Assembly: GCA_012845835.1 (NCBI GenBank)
Contig: JABAKD010000028.1
Location: 12,462,717-12,526,716, forward strand
DNA length: 64,000 nucleotides
Source of the DNA: Undaria pinnatifida
Taxonomy: Eukaryota > Sar > Phaeophyceae > Laminariales > Alariaceae
Direction: 5' to 3'
Shown here: positions 11,120 through 21,506 of the stretch, in pieces
Layout of the letters: each line of letters starts with the position of its first letter
How positions within the stretch are numbered: position 1 is the first letter of the stretch
The notes under the pieces: model-generated
What the model saw: only the letters and a program-made list of their open reading frames with translations
Databases searched by the model: none
What the model was told of the DNA's origin: nothing
Program-made: the position numbers and the translations under genes

Positions 11120-11290
11120 TATTTTTTTAGCCCGCGGCAGTACGAGTAGGATCAGGACGCGCCCGTCCCGTACGAGTCTTTGCATTGTTGGCGTCGTCGT
11201 TCGGACACTAGTTTTGTCATCGCCATCGCCAACCAGCAGTGGCCGATTCCGTAATCGTCGATTTTGTCGTCAAATTTTCCTTCTCGAGTC
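11120..11290 (-). repeat. dispersed protein-like fragment, copy 1
   Basis: The reverse complement matches the plus strand at about 31785-31925 at most positions, including CCACTGCTGGTTGGCGATGG. In one frame both copies read PLLVGDGDDK followed by a TTTPT motif, and in another both read HCWLAMAM. The two copies differ by an indel near the left edge. It could be a decayed gene fragment or transposon coding exon. No family is recognised. Confidence 0.5.
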
Positions 11291-11512
11291 TCAAAGGGGG
11301 TTAATATTGTCAGGATTTTATAGTCCGCATCACCTGTCTAACAGTCGCTATTAATAATTAGTACGGTGTCTTTCCTTGTCCATGTCCTTGCTTGCTCGCA
11401 GTCTGCAGGTGTTAGTCCTGCGGTAACGTGCTCGTACATGAAGCGAAAGTAGCAGGCGATAAATGCCGTAGTCGCACATGCCCGCAGACCGCAAACCATT
11501 AATTGTCTAAAC

Positions 11513-11592
11513 ATGCATCCATCTTCGCAAGGCTTGGGGTACGCTCTTTAAAGCATGCATCCATCTTCGGAAGGCTGGGGTACGCTCACTGT
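11513..11592. repeat. 42-bp tandem duplication
   Basis: Two adjacent copies of a unit containing CATGCATCCATCTTCG and GGGGTACGCTC. No gene is nearby. Confidence 0.8.
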
Positions 11593-12457
11593 CGACTATC
11601 ATCTGCGTAAAGCTCCAGGCAGCAGGTATCACTCTTGTGCCTACCTGAGTGTACACCCGATGTAGGCTTTAGTGCTAAGAAGGCACAGGTTCCAGGTAGG
11701 GTAAAGAAGTTCGGGGGGGGGGGCGCGACAGCTATTATACCGGTAAGTATTGCGAGGGAAGGAAGCCAGCTTCTAATTTACGACGGCACAAAAAATAGTG
11801 GAATGAGGCCCACGTGTCACGTGCCTGAATCTCCCGTGTCTTTTTGTTCGACGACCGGAATCTCCGTTCAAATCAAACCGAGAAACGGTCGAGTTCTTTT
11901 GGGCCATCTTGACCATCCTCACCAACCGCTTCCAACCAACGCACTGCACTTGACGACGGGTACAAATATCCACCAGGGCGACTTCCTATTGTTGGTTGGT
12001 GTTGGTGTCGGTGTTAATGTTGTTGTTGTTCCGACATGAACTCGCAAAATCAAGTCCGTTTGTGGAGACGTGGATGGCATTCTGGTAGATGCCGAACTAG
12101 CTCGATCTTCGGGCACTCTGGGCCAGCGGATAGGGACAACGCCTGGATTTTTCTCTTACAAATTATGTGTGACATGCAAGTCAAAGGACCAATGAAATTC
12201 GAGTTATGACTGGCATTATGACTTGCACGTTGGCCGTGATTGGTCAACAGTCTTGCCGCCCGCCGCTCGCTGCTGCAGCGAGAGCTCTCACAGCCCGCTC
12301 ACACGAGGAGCAGGGAAAAGCATCCCTGCAGCTCCAGCAGCACCCAACAACATGCACCCGTTGCGGTACATCCGCGCTGTAATATGGCTAGTTGCGTATA
12401 TCGGAACCTGCAATCTGTCACCGCGAGGATGGACTGAGGATAGAGCGGTCGACCCCG
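11593..12457. other. no gene assigned
   Basis: Open frames up to 134 codons (11635-12039) end in a GTTGTTGGT-rich microsatellite and carry no domain. Nothing else is supportable here. Confidence 0.35.
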
Positions 12458-12735
12458 CCGAGTTTTTGTATTTTTTGCCGACCGACCGCACCGCCAGCAG
12501 CAACAGCAACCCCCTTCCGAGGCAGCCCTTGGGCAGCCTATTCACAACAGTAGTAGCAGCAAAGTGTGCGTGTCCCAGAGTCACCCCGACCCAGTTTTAT
12601 TTTTATTGCCGGCCAACCGCACCGCCAGCAGCAAGCCCTCCTCGAGCCTGTAAACAAAGCAGCTATGGCAGAAGATTGTGCGTGCCCCGGAGACACCCTG
12701 GAGCGTGGATCCCGCCCCGTCGATGATCGTGTTGT
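12458..12735 (+). repeat. degenerate tandem duplication covering the 5' end of the 12.67-kb gene
   Basis: Two units of about 130 bp share CGACCGCACCGCCAGCAGCA (second unit CCAACCGCACCGCCAGCAGC) and a GTGTGCGTGTCCC/TGTGCGTGCCCC block. A third related word, TTGCGGTACATCCG, occurs at 12361 and 12735. The second unit contains the start codon of the gene at 12665, so the upstream unit looks like a duplicated, non-functional start region. Confidence 0.6.
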
Positions 12736-12973
12736 TGCGGTACATCCGGATTCCCCGCCGTCTTGTGCCTGTAACGCCGCATGTCGCCGCGGGTGTGTCA
12801 CCAAGGAAGGGTTGATCGGGCTTTGCTTCCCGGTGATTTTGGTGTATTGCTCCGCTGTCATCTTCCTCGTCGTGCAAGCGGTGCCGGCTCCTGTGCCGAA
12901 CCCATACGCTCCTCATCGAGACCGGCCGCTTGTTACGAAACAACACAACAAAGATGTTGGCAGAAGAGAATAA
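12665..12973 (+). CDS. small Cys-rich single-pass membrane protein, function unknown
   Basis: An intronless frame of 102 codons starts at the ATG at 12665 (context GCAGCTATGGC) and ends in TAA. The N-terminal half is Cys-rich: CAC near residues 5-7, then a second cluster SCACNAACRRGC near residues 35-46. One hydrophobic segment follows, roughly residues 51-75 (GLIGLCFPVILVYCSAVIFL onward), then a Pro-rich, basic tail (PAPVPNPYAPHRDRP). The layout suggests a type I or type III membrane protein with paired cysteines able to bind metal or form disulfides. The family is not recognised and function is not inferred. The coding stretch is GC-rich compared with the flanks, and its start lies in a duplicated segment. 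A GT microsatellite and a SINE2 copy follow the stop. Confidence 0.45.
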   Translation: MAEDCACPGDTLERGSRPVDDRVVAVHPDSPPSCACNAACRRGCVTKEGLIGLCFPVILVYCSAVIFLVVQAVPAPVPNPYAPHRDRPLVTKQHNKDVGRRE

Positions 12974-12992
12974 TGGTGTGTGTGTGTGTGTG

Positions 12993-13117
12993 TTTTTTTT
13001 TTTTTCATCCTCCGGCGGATGGGGAAAAATAAAGCTTAAGCTCACCACACTTCCACGTATTTTCATACGCGTCGTGTGTTGATTTAACTCAGTTGCTTTC
13101 GCAGCCCAACGCTAGCT
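12993..13117 (-). mobile_element. SINE2 retroelement, copy 3 (5'-truncated)
   Basis: Poly(T) at 12993-13005, the stem-loop word CATCCTCCGGCGGATG and TCACCACACTTCCACGTA identify the family. Matching stops near 13117, leaving only the 3' half on the minus strand. The insertion sits directly after a GT dinucleotide repeat. Confidence 0.7.
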
Positions 13118-14199
13118 TGTCCTCACAATTGTTTTGAATCGTGGTGGACAACAGAGTTTGGTTCAGGTACAACAGTGCATACGTACATACCAGGGTATGC
13201 GGCATGATCTTCACCACGGCACGTGCCTGGTATGATCAACAGACACAACGAAAGGCCAACCAAATGTGACAAAACCCGACGACAAAAAAAGATAAGAGAA
13301 GGAGAGATGCCACAAAAGATGACATTCATTTTAATGTATGTGTGTGAAAAAAAGACAACCTAACAACCGAACCGCGGCGGTTCAGAGCCAACGACACACA
13401 CAGTAGTTCATTCAGGCGATGGCCTTTTCACCCCTCCGTAGACAACCTTCACGGCCAAAACCCGGGGACATGAAATATGATCCCCGATTTGTGTGAAACG
13501 CCTGATCACATTGTTGAAAAAAAATGCGTGTTTTGCAGTTTGTTTTCGAACACATGATCTACGTGCCATAGACGTGAAAGTATAAAGTACGTTAAAAAAA
13601 AATGCGCTGCGCGCTCATTTTCTTTTAACTGGCGAAAAGTTACCCCTATCGCCGGGAGGTGAGCCGACCTTCGAGCTTAAGAGTAGAGACATTAGAGCTT
13701 CCGCGCTTGCCAGAGACGGTCGTCTGTGTCATCGGTGGGAGAGAGAGCGTAGCATTGCAGGATTGAAAAGACTCAGTGGTCTTTTGTGCCCAGTAAATTT
13801 GGTCGATTTTCAAGGGGGATACCAACTCGGGCGGGCCAGGCTTCGATCGCGCGTGTTACGGCATGTGTATGTCCTTGTACATGATACATAGCTCGTGTAC
13901 GGGTCGGTGATTCTTACTTGAAAAAAACCTACATGTATAATAATATCGTACGATCGTAGCAGAAGCGGCCGTGTTGCCGTGTTCGAGTTTGTGACGAGGT
14001 ATAGTGCCCCTGGACGCTATCTATTCGCACATGCAAGCGTGACATTATCGATACGTCTAGGTAGCTCAACAGCCAGCTTTTCGTCAGAAAACATATCTGC
14101 GTATCACATTCGTATGATATGCTATTGTGTACACGTATCATATTATTCTTGGCGTCGCCAAACGTCATCGCTATTAATATTAATAGTATGAATATCAAT
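13118..14199. other. no gene seen
   Basis: Only short open frames occur, and there are several A-runs (13347, 13519, 13595). Nothing can be assigned. Confidence 0.45.
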
Positions 14200-14298
14200 T
14201 TCTCTTTAGAGCCGCAAAACCCCTTCGTACTCTAATTCCAAGTAATGTGAGCAATTTGTCACCAAGAACGAACGGGTTTCCAGTGGTGAAGGGATTAA
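14200..14298 (+). mobile_element. TTAA MITE, copy 2 (diverged)
   Basis: The copy keeps TTTAGAGCC at the left, ATTCCAAGTAATG in the middle and GGGTTTCCAG near the right, ending GGGATTAA. The left TTAA is no longer intact, consistent with an older insertion. Confidence 0.6.
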
Positions 14299-14352
14299 CG
14301 ACCAAAACATTGCTGTATAATATGACAAGTAAAAAATACCCGTACACTGTGT

Positions 14353-15005
14353 AGGGGTCTGAGTCGGCAGCATTTCACGACTAGTAACTGACTGGTAGCG
14401 CAGTGATTTTTTTTTTTTTTTTTCTCACACTTCTACTTTCCAGCTTCTGGACAAAAGCCGTGGACACAGGTGTCGTCCCTTCTCCCCCCCGGTTCTTGCC
14501 TTCAATTTTTTGTCGCGCATAGGGTTTAGCAATCCCACTGCTCGTCGATTTGTCATCGAGTGTTGCTAACTCACGCTCTCGCGCTTTCCGCAAGTCACTT
14601 TGTGCACAAGAAAAAGTCCCAACGAATACACACGAGTATGCACTCGACGGGGCTCGAACTCACGAAACTGACCTATACCAGGCTCGAGGATAACCTGATA
14701 TGCCACCGGGGCGGCCTGCTATAATGGTATCAATAGCCAACAAACTGACTTTAGTCGGCAAGTCGGTTGGCGAAGCCAACTAAAAGCCAGCCGTCTTGCC
14801 GACGTAAGTCAGGCGGGCGAAGCAAAACGTAATCAGTTCCTTCCGGCCGAGAGGCCCCACCCTCAAAAATTAACAAATTCATCCCGTATCGCACAATCCT
14901 CCTCGCGAGTATGGAAGGCCAATACGTCGGATAGTCGGCACCTCCGGCAAACAACTAAGTATTCGTCCGACAAAGAATTAGTTGGCGGCTCAAGTCGTAG
15001 CTGTT
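14353..15005. mobile_element. MITE family G (GAGTCGGCA ends), interrupted by a SINE1
   Basis: The left part, TGAGTCGGCAGCATTTCACG then ACTAGTAACT, matches the intact copy at 25060-25335. The right part, AAGTCAGGCGGGCGAAGC through GTCGTAGCTG, matches the rest of that copy. A SINE1 copy at 14407-14716 splits the two. The intact copy shows the uninterrupted state, so the SINE came later. Confidence 0.65.
14407..14716 (-). mobile_element. SINE1, copy C (full length, poly(A) tail)
   Basis: The minus strand starts GGCCGCCCCGGTGGCATATC, has a B-box-like GAGTTCGAGCCCC, the shared body, and ends AAGTAGAAGTGTGAGAAA continuing into a run of A's (T's at 14407-14423). This is the best full-length copy. 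An A box and B box about 45 bases apart define a tRNA-derived head. Confidence 0.8.
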
Positions 15006-16446
15006 ATCAGTTTGATTTTGAGTACACCATGCGTTACATGGCAACCAAAAAATCGGCGAGTGAGTGCTATCATATCACGTGACTATTATGGTGCGGGGCT
15101 CCGCGTAAGTGCCGTCTTATAACTAGTGTATAACTAGTGCCTCTCCTCTGTAGTGCCGGTGAAGTGGAGCTCCCTTTATAGTACATCTCTATAGAGAGGA
15201 ACCCTGTTCTCAATAGGGCCGGTGCCCTCGACAGTGCAGGTGCATTGGGGTGGCAAATACCGGCTCTATTGGGACCCCCTCACTGCTCTAGCAGGAACAG
15301 CGGCGGGCTGGCAAATACCGTTTGGGCCCCCTCCACTGCTGTGAAACACGGCCAGCCGCACCGGGTAATATCCCCGTGCTGCGCGCGTACGGTACAGCTG
15401 TCCTTGCATTACACCTTGTGCATACCCCTCCCCCACTACCCCCGGCAGCTCGGGCTGCTTCTGCTTCGTGTTGCCGTATATCTTCATATCGCCCTTTAGA
15501 TTCAACTTTTGCCTTCCACGTGCATAGATATATATATAATTGCCCCCACCCCTCTGTACCCCTCTCCGCCCCTCTCAGGCACCAATGGATCAAAACAACT
15601 ATTGTGACCGCTGTGTACCTCGTGAATCAGCATTACGGGCATCAGCAGTACGGGCACCTTATAGTTTGACACCACGGCCGTAGCCGGTCGCCCCCGGTGC
15701 TGAAACATTATCAATACGTGGTAGATGTAGACTAGAGTAGTGGTTATCGGGGGTTCGAATCCCACATGGGTCGGAGTTTTGAGTTAATTGCTAAAGTATA
15801 AGATCGAAGGAATCCCCTGCTAAGAGCGCCTTCGTCGTGGCAGCGTCGGTATATTAGGCACAACAATTCGATGCGAGTCGACGAGAGGAGAAATGGCTGG
15901 AGTCTTACCGCGGTAAAGATGAAGGTAAAAAGAAGGCGCGTACCGCGGTGGGGAGGGGGGAGAAGAGCCTGCCCCGGGATCTGAATTAGTTCTAGTGAGG
16001 GAGAAGGAGAAAAGACGCGTGGGGAGATGGAAGGGATGGGCATTGAAAAAGAAAACACCGAGAGAGCTCGTAGAGCTTGTCTCTACTATTGATAATAAGA
16101 CGAGGCATCGGCACGGACACTGGTTGTGATGACGTTATGGACACCACTAAACTTTCGTCACACTCAGTGCGCAGGTGATAGGCCATGTGGCAATGCTCCT
16201 ACGCCCGCAGTAGGGCTATTCGAAACCCACTACGGTTGCTGCCCCCGACGTTGGTTGGATGTCTCCGTGTGCTTCGTTGCTATGCATAGTTCCTGGCTGG
16301 CTGTTGTGCTTCGTTTGTTGGATGGCTTCATCTGCTTTGTTGCTGGTTGCTGACTGGCTGGCTATTGTGTTTTTTCATTTTTCTCGTGCCGTCCTGTTGA
16401 CCTCTTTGTTTCTTTTGTTTCCGATCGTGTTTTTCATTTTGTTCCC
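15006..16446. other. no gene; dispersed repeat at 15715-16015 with a B-box-like site
   Basis: Positions 15120-15270 repeat the CCGGTG and CTCTATAG words of the 672-869 element. A perfect B-box-like GGGTTCGAATCCC lies at 15753-15765. The stretch 15870-16015 (GTCGACGAG, GGGGAGGGGGGAGAA, AGGGAGAAGGAGAAA words) recurs at 25480-25655. A third tRNA-derived SINE family is possible, but no full copy pair was delimited. Confidence 0.4.
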
Positions 16447-16505
16447 CAATACTATTTCCAAGTAATTTACCCCTAAATGGGTTTCCAGTTGCAAAGGCGT
16501 TATTA
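16447..16505 (+). mobile_element. TTAA MITE, copy 3 (right half only)
   Basis: TTTCCAAGTAATTT, GGGTTTCCAGTTGCAAAG and GCGTTATT match the right half of the family. The left half is missing. Confidence 0.55.
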
Positions 16506-17449
16506 CACCCGAGAAGAGCCGAGGATTTCGGTTGACGGCACTCTTGCGCCTTGACGGACAGCCGTCAAGGAACTCTTGATACTAGAACTAGTATGATAAC
16601 TCCAAACACGTCGTGACGGGTCATAACTATCAACAGACCGTCAACCAACATCTCTGCTTGAATCGGGTAAGGGTACCCCCCCTCTACTGACTGCTGCACG
16701 TGATACCGAAACAACGCGCACGACGACAGCAGGACAGCAGGTAGTCGACACACGTACCACTTTTTCCCACCATTTTGCCTTGTGTACGGGTCACACATCT
16801 GACACGCGTGACGTGCCGTTGTGTTCCTGTGTCGTCGGGCTTTCGACCGCTTTTCGAGCGACGCGCAGCTGCTGAAACGTTTTTCTGTCGTGTCCTGTCG
16901 ACATCCTAGACATACCATCCCCTCTATACCTCAAGGTGGCTTGCAATTTCGAAGGCCTTGAAAAATCGAGGCATCACAAGGGCACTACTCCATCTATCTA
17001 TGATACATACCGGTACTTCAACCTCCAATTACATACTATGTGCTGCAATCTGTAACCACAGCTGTTGTACATGCTCCAGCCCAATATACAGGCACTACTC
17101 GAGTACCCGCACTATTGGAATAGGATTACTACATAGAGTTATAGAGTTTTCAAGTCGTGCCAAGCTATGTCACCGGCACTGCAGAGGGCAGTGTCACTAT
17201 TTAGCCGACACTACCAATGGAAGCCCGTTAATGCTGTTCGTCTGGTAATCTCGAGAGAAAACGAACTGTGGGGTTAGAGAGGTAAACAATGTGGTTGTTA
17301 ATAGATGAAGGAGGTGAAATATTAATTGTTATTCGAGGCAGACGGCGATGCAACTCTCTGATTTCTTACTAATCTATCGCGTTGACGGGAAAAGTCGAGC
17401 GTCATCAACCGGCGGGTGCGTTTCATATTTTCGGGGCACAGATGTCACC
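16506..17449. other. no gene seen
   Basis: A short inverted repeat, TTGACGG(CACTC)...CCGTCAAGG, lies at 16530-16570. Open frames up to 117 codons lack domains. CCGGCACT words recur near 17165. Confidence 0.4.
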
Positions 17450-18119
17450 GGGAGAGTGTGTGTGTGTGTGTGTTCTTCACATTAAACCGTTCTTCTACTC
17501 GTCGACATCCAGCACACCCAGTGTCCGTACTGATTCTTCACCCTAGAAAGATCGGCTCTGTGGTCACAAGCTACTTTTTTTCTTTCCCCTTCTTATCCTT
17601 ATGAAGGGAGTCTTGCATGGTGGGTAGGTGACGAGCCTCTTTTATTTGGCCCTCCCAGCCTTCCTTCTTCTACTTGTTTCTTTTTTCCGGGGTATTTTTT
17701 TTTTCCCTTCCTTTCCCCCTTGCATGTCCATTTTGGCTCATGCTCGGGGTATGTTTCTATCTCCCGTGCTTTGGCTCCCCTTTTTATTTATTTATTTATT
17801 TATTTTGTCTTGGTTTCTTTCGTTGTTTCTCTCTTTTACAAGGTATTTTGGTTTAATGAGAAGAACACAAAGGGGGGAGGGGGGGAAACAGGAGGAGTAG
17901 AAGGAAAGCCGTCCAAGGGAATGGGGGCAGGGGGGGCAACAGGAGGAATAGAAGGGAGACCGCGGTGGACGAAGGCAGGAAGGAGATGGCAGGCAGGGTA
18001 GCAAGGTACCAGGCCGACTAGTAGGTACATAGCACTTTTCGTCTTTCTCTGGGGTATTTTTTTCCCCTTTGTTCCCTCCTTGCGTGTCCAGGTTTTTGGC
18101 TCGTGTTCGGATTATCTTA
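17450..18119. repeat. partial copies of a dispersed repeat with T-rich low-complexity DNA
   Basis: The segment 17455-17575 (GT microsatellite, CACATTAAACCGTTCTTCTA, TCGTCGACATCCAGC) is a copy of 21507-21625. Two T-rich units with GGGGTATTTTTTT and CTTGC(A/G)TGTCCA recur at about 17690 and 18050. The long Phe-rich open frames on this strand come from T-runs and are not genes. Confidence 0.6.
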
Positions 18120-18660
18120 TTTTGGTTTTACTTTACTTTATTTTATTTCATTTTATTATTATTTTTTTTTTTTTTCCGAGCTTTGGCTCTCCTTTGCGGT
18201 TGGGTTGTTTCTTCGATTTCCCCTTCATTTTGTTTGTTTCATTTTTTGTTTTATTTTTATCTTTGTTTTTATTTGTTTTTTTTTTTTTTTTTTTTTTTTT
18301 GTTTATTTCGTATTTCTCTCTTCCAATGTATTTCTGTTGCTGATGTATGTATGTTGTGCCTGTCGTACCCAGTACTAGGGCATGACATTGCGTTGTCGAA
18401 TGCATTACGATGCATTATCTCTGTGTCGTGGCTTGTGACCACAGAGCTGATCTTTCTAGGGTGAAGAATCAGTACGGACACTGGGTGTGCTGGATGTCGA
18501 CGAGTAGAAGAACGGTTTAATGTGAAGAACACACACACACACACACACGACACAGAGATAATGCATCGTAATGCATTCGACAACGCAATTTCATGCCCTA
18601 GTACTGGGTACGACAGGCACAACATACATACGTCAGCAACAGAAATACATTGGAAGAGAG
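18120..18660. repeat. fold-back repeat: ~105-bp inverted arms around a 120-bp spacer
   Basis: Positions 18120-18538 are the reverse complement of 21507-21950. The arm at 18320-18425 (CTCTTCCAATGTATTTCTG to TCTCTGTGTCG) is repeated in reverse at 18548-18655. The spacer holds CACAGAGCTGATC, GTCGACGAGTAGAAGAACGG and an AC microsatellite. The whole could fold into a hairpin. Confidence 0.7.
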
Positions 18661-19117
18661 AGTACAAGGAGGAGACGAGACATAGTAGTATTAATAGTAG
18701 TAGTCCAGAGTCCAGACATCTATCTCCAACGTCCGAGCCCGTGGATTGTAATGTCGTTGCAGAGGTATTCATATGCAGTCGTGATTGGCTCGGCATATAG
18801 TTGGTACAAAATACCGCCGCACTTCGTATGTCGCACGACAACACCCACTTGGGTTGACGGTCCTCGGTGATCTGACCTAACATAACGGGAGCACGCGCAA
18901 AGAAAAATCGAGATATTTTCGTACACGTCACTCGGCGTTTGCACAGCTCTGCCCGATTTCGGGAAGACCAACTCGGAAAGTGCGCCGGGGAACACCGTAT
19001 TGTGATGGCAACATGGTGTGTTTGGTGGCGTACGAAACCACGCTTTCCCCTCAGCGGTCAAACGACTACAGGATATACATACTGTAATAAACTGGTGCAT
19101 TCCACAGCCGTCAGATT
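18661..19117. other. no gene seen
   Basis: Overlapping short frames on both strands, none with a recognisable domain. Confidence 0.4.
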
Positions 19118-19305
19118 TTGTCATCCTCTAAAACGCGTTTAATTGTTTCTGCGCAGATTGATTTCGCGATGACGCCCGTTGACCCTGGTACAAGCTAGTC
19201 CCAAGGGGGGTCGCCGACGTATACCCAGCAGTTATACTCGCGATCGGAGTATCACACACAACTTGCAAATATGAGTTTCGACGAAATCTTCGATCTCACA
19301 GCTGT
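19118..19305 (+). repeat. dispersed composite repeat with family A module, copy A1
   Basis: The unit begins CAGATTTTGTCATCC, passes GTTGACCCTGGTAC and GTCGCCGACGTATA, and ends with the family A module: GATCGGAGTATCACACAC then TTGCAAATATGAGTTTCGAC and GATCTCACAGCTG. The same order of blocks occurs at 26478-27030 and 28640-28945. Confidence 0.7.
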
Positions 19306-19429
19306 ACGCAGTGTATAGCTGTACGCCTTTCAATTTTTATGATATACTCTTAGGTCCCCGGGTAGCCTACCCGCTTGGTATAGCCCACCAACGGGTACAT
19401 ATTTCCTTTTCCCGAATACCCAGCCCTCT

Positions 19430-19890
19430 AATACCATACCCGTTTCCATATCACGTAATACCCAGCTACCTTGTATGATGTTTAGGATCATGTACCCGTG
19501 TAGTAGGGTAGCGTTTGGTACAGCGCCATCCCCTGCTTAAGGCGTTTAGAGCCCCCGAACCCCTCCCTGCACTAAATCCAAGTAATTTTGTCCCTAAAAA
19601 CGGGTTTCCAGTTGCAAAGGGGTTAAGACGTTTATAGGCATACTGGTCGAATAACTGCTGTCCCAGTTTACCCGGGTGGGGTACCTGGTAAACAGGTTTG
19701 GTACCCGGGTAAGCTAGGTTTTACACTGGTAGAACGGGGTAAAAATTACAAATTGCCAGTGGGTACGAGTGTAGTTTCAGTAGTACAGCCCCCAATACCA
19801 TACCCGCCTCCATATTATTGACGTAATGCCTATGATGTGAGATTTTGGATCACGTACCCGGATAGGCGGGTATTCTTGGTACTGACCCCG
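19430..19890. repeat. two degenerate TACC-rich units flanking a MITE
   Basis: AATACCATACCCG, CCATAT, ACGTAAT, GATGAT/GATGTG and GTACCCG(T/G)(G/A)TAG words occur in the same order at 19430-19530 and 19790-19890. No gene is seen. Confidence 0.5.
19537..19626 (+). mobile_element. TTAA MITE, copy 4
   Basis: TTAA at 19537-19540 and 19623-19626 bound a 90-bp element. Left GGCGTTTAGAGCCCCCGAAC, centre CCAAGTAATTTTGTCCC and right CAGTTGCAAAGGGGTTAA match the consensus, with one changed left terminus. Confidence 0.8.
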
Positions 19891-20134
19891 CTACCCCCGC
19901 TACCATATCCGCGAAACTTCCTAACCTGCTAAACGTACCCTTGCTTGATTGTAATATTATGCGGTGCTTGCTGTGGGTGATCGCACTTGGCCTCGTCGAC
20001 ATCATCTAAGCCGGGATCACGAAAATGCAGAGGAAGTCTGCGGATGTGTCCACATTGATATGGAAAACAAGACAAACAAAATCCGTTGATTTGGTTTTCG
20101 CCTATAGAGCGGATGTGCAATCTGAGAGGTTATC

Positions 20135-20460
20135 CAATGTGAACGGAGGCGTTTGCGCTCAGGGGACGCTACGGCACATTTTTTGTTACCGCAAGAAATG
20201 TCGTTACCCACCCGCGGCTCCGGTTTTTGTCACCTTTTTGTGTTACCAGTACCGGCACCTGCATTGAACACCGAAACTCCCATAAATGAAAAATTTATAT
20301 ACACCCCTCAATGTGAACGGAGGCATTTGCGCTCAGCGGACGCTACCCCACGTTTTTGTTACCGCAAGAAATGTCGTTACCCACCCGCAGCTCCAGTGTT
20401 AGTTACCTGTGTTACCGGTACCGGTACCTGCATTTAACCCCGACACGTACATGAACGAAG
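20135..20460. repeat. 174-bp tandem duplication
   Basis: Copies start CAATGTGAACGGAGGC at 20135 and 20309, share TTGCGCTCAG, GTTACCGCAAGAAATGTCG and end in a GTACCGG(C/T)ACCTGCATT block. Confidence 0.8.
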
Positions 20461-20524
20461 CAGGAAGTGTTGGAGTTAACCCCGATACTTGCCTGAATGG
20501 AACAGTAAGTTTAAGCCAAGATCC

Positions 20525-20814
20525 GGTCGCCCCGGTGGCGTATCAGTTTATCCTCGAGCCTGGTATAGCTCGGTTTCGTGAGTTCGAATCCCCCCGAGTG
20601 CATACTCGTGTAAACTATTGGGGACTTCTTCTTGTGCACATATTGCCTTGCGGAAAGCGCGGGAGCGTGAGTTTGTTTGCAACACTCGATGAATACATCG
20701 ACGAGCAGTGGGATTGCTGAACCCTTTGCGCGGTAAAAAGTAACGGCAAGAACCACACCTGTGACCACGGTTTGTCAGAAGCTGGAAAGTAGATGTGTGT
20801 GAAAAACATATATA
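20525..20814 (+). mobile_element. SINE1, copy D
   Basis: The plus-strand head GGTCGCCCCGGTGGCGTATC contains the A-box-like word. GTGAGTTCGAATCCCCC contains a canonical-looking B box (GTTCGAATC). The body and 3' end (AGCTGGAAAGTAGATGTGTG) follow, with a short A-rich end. Confidence 0.8.
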
Positions 20815-20917
20815 TCACCCCTATGATACCCCCAAAGGGTATTGGAATTTATATACACGCCCTAATCTCATCCCTCATGATTTCCGGACTTGGTTATGTG
20901 GGCTATACTGGTGGAGC

Positions 20918-21006
20918 TTAACCCCTTTAGAGCCCCCGAACCCTCCCTATACTAAAACCAAGTAAATTTGTCCCCAAAAATGGGTTTCCAGTTGCAAAGG
21001 GGTCAA
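20918..21006 (+). mobile_element. TTAA MITE, copy 5 (best left end)
   Basis: The left end TTAACCCCTTTAGAGCCCCC is intact. The right end is AGTTGCAAAGGGGTCAA, with the final TTAA mutated to TCAA. Inverted CCCCTTT/AAAGGGG termini next to TTAA are clearest here. Confidence 0.8.
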
Positions 21007-21506
21007 GCGTCTGGTCGGGTTGGGACCTGGTACCAGGCGATCATTGATATTTGTATTGTGCTTTTTGGTTCGATTGCTCTTGTTTCACTGCATGCCCGCG
21101 GGTCGTCACTCTGACAGCACTTCAGATTTCAGATATATAGCAGGCGCGTTCGTCTGTGCTCACGATTACCGTGCGGTTCGTACGGGGCAGGCAGCCCGAC
21201 CGCTGTAGTTTGTAGCCACGAGTTGGTTCGTTGTGGGAACGGGGGAACTCTATGCTGTAGTTGAGTGGATACCCGCGCCCATGTGAGTTCAGTTTGCGCA
21301 TTGGACTTCTTCACTTGTGCGCCTTTTTCGTATCGTGCGTTTTAGGCGGGAAAGCGTAGTATTTCCCGGACAAATTTTGATGTCATTTGGTTTTTCGGAT
21401 CTTCCTAGGGCTCTAGCACCTTTGTGTGGCCACGGACTCTAGATTTTTGAGGCAACAACAACAACATACCAGTAATAACTACTTGTGTTTTGTAGTACGA
21501 ACACTA

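Noticed and set aside
15715-15775. A tRNA gene suggested by GGGTTCGAATCCC
   Set aside because: The T arm is plausible, but no matching acceptor or anticodon arm could be folded. A tRNA-derived repeat is more likely.
18069-18464. Long Phe/Leu-rich frames that look like membrane proteins
   Set aside because: They are translations of T-runs inside a dispersed repeat, and the reverse copy at 21.6-21.9 kb gives Lys/Asn-rich frames.
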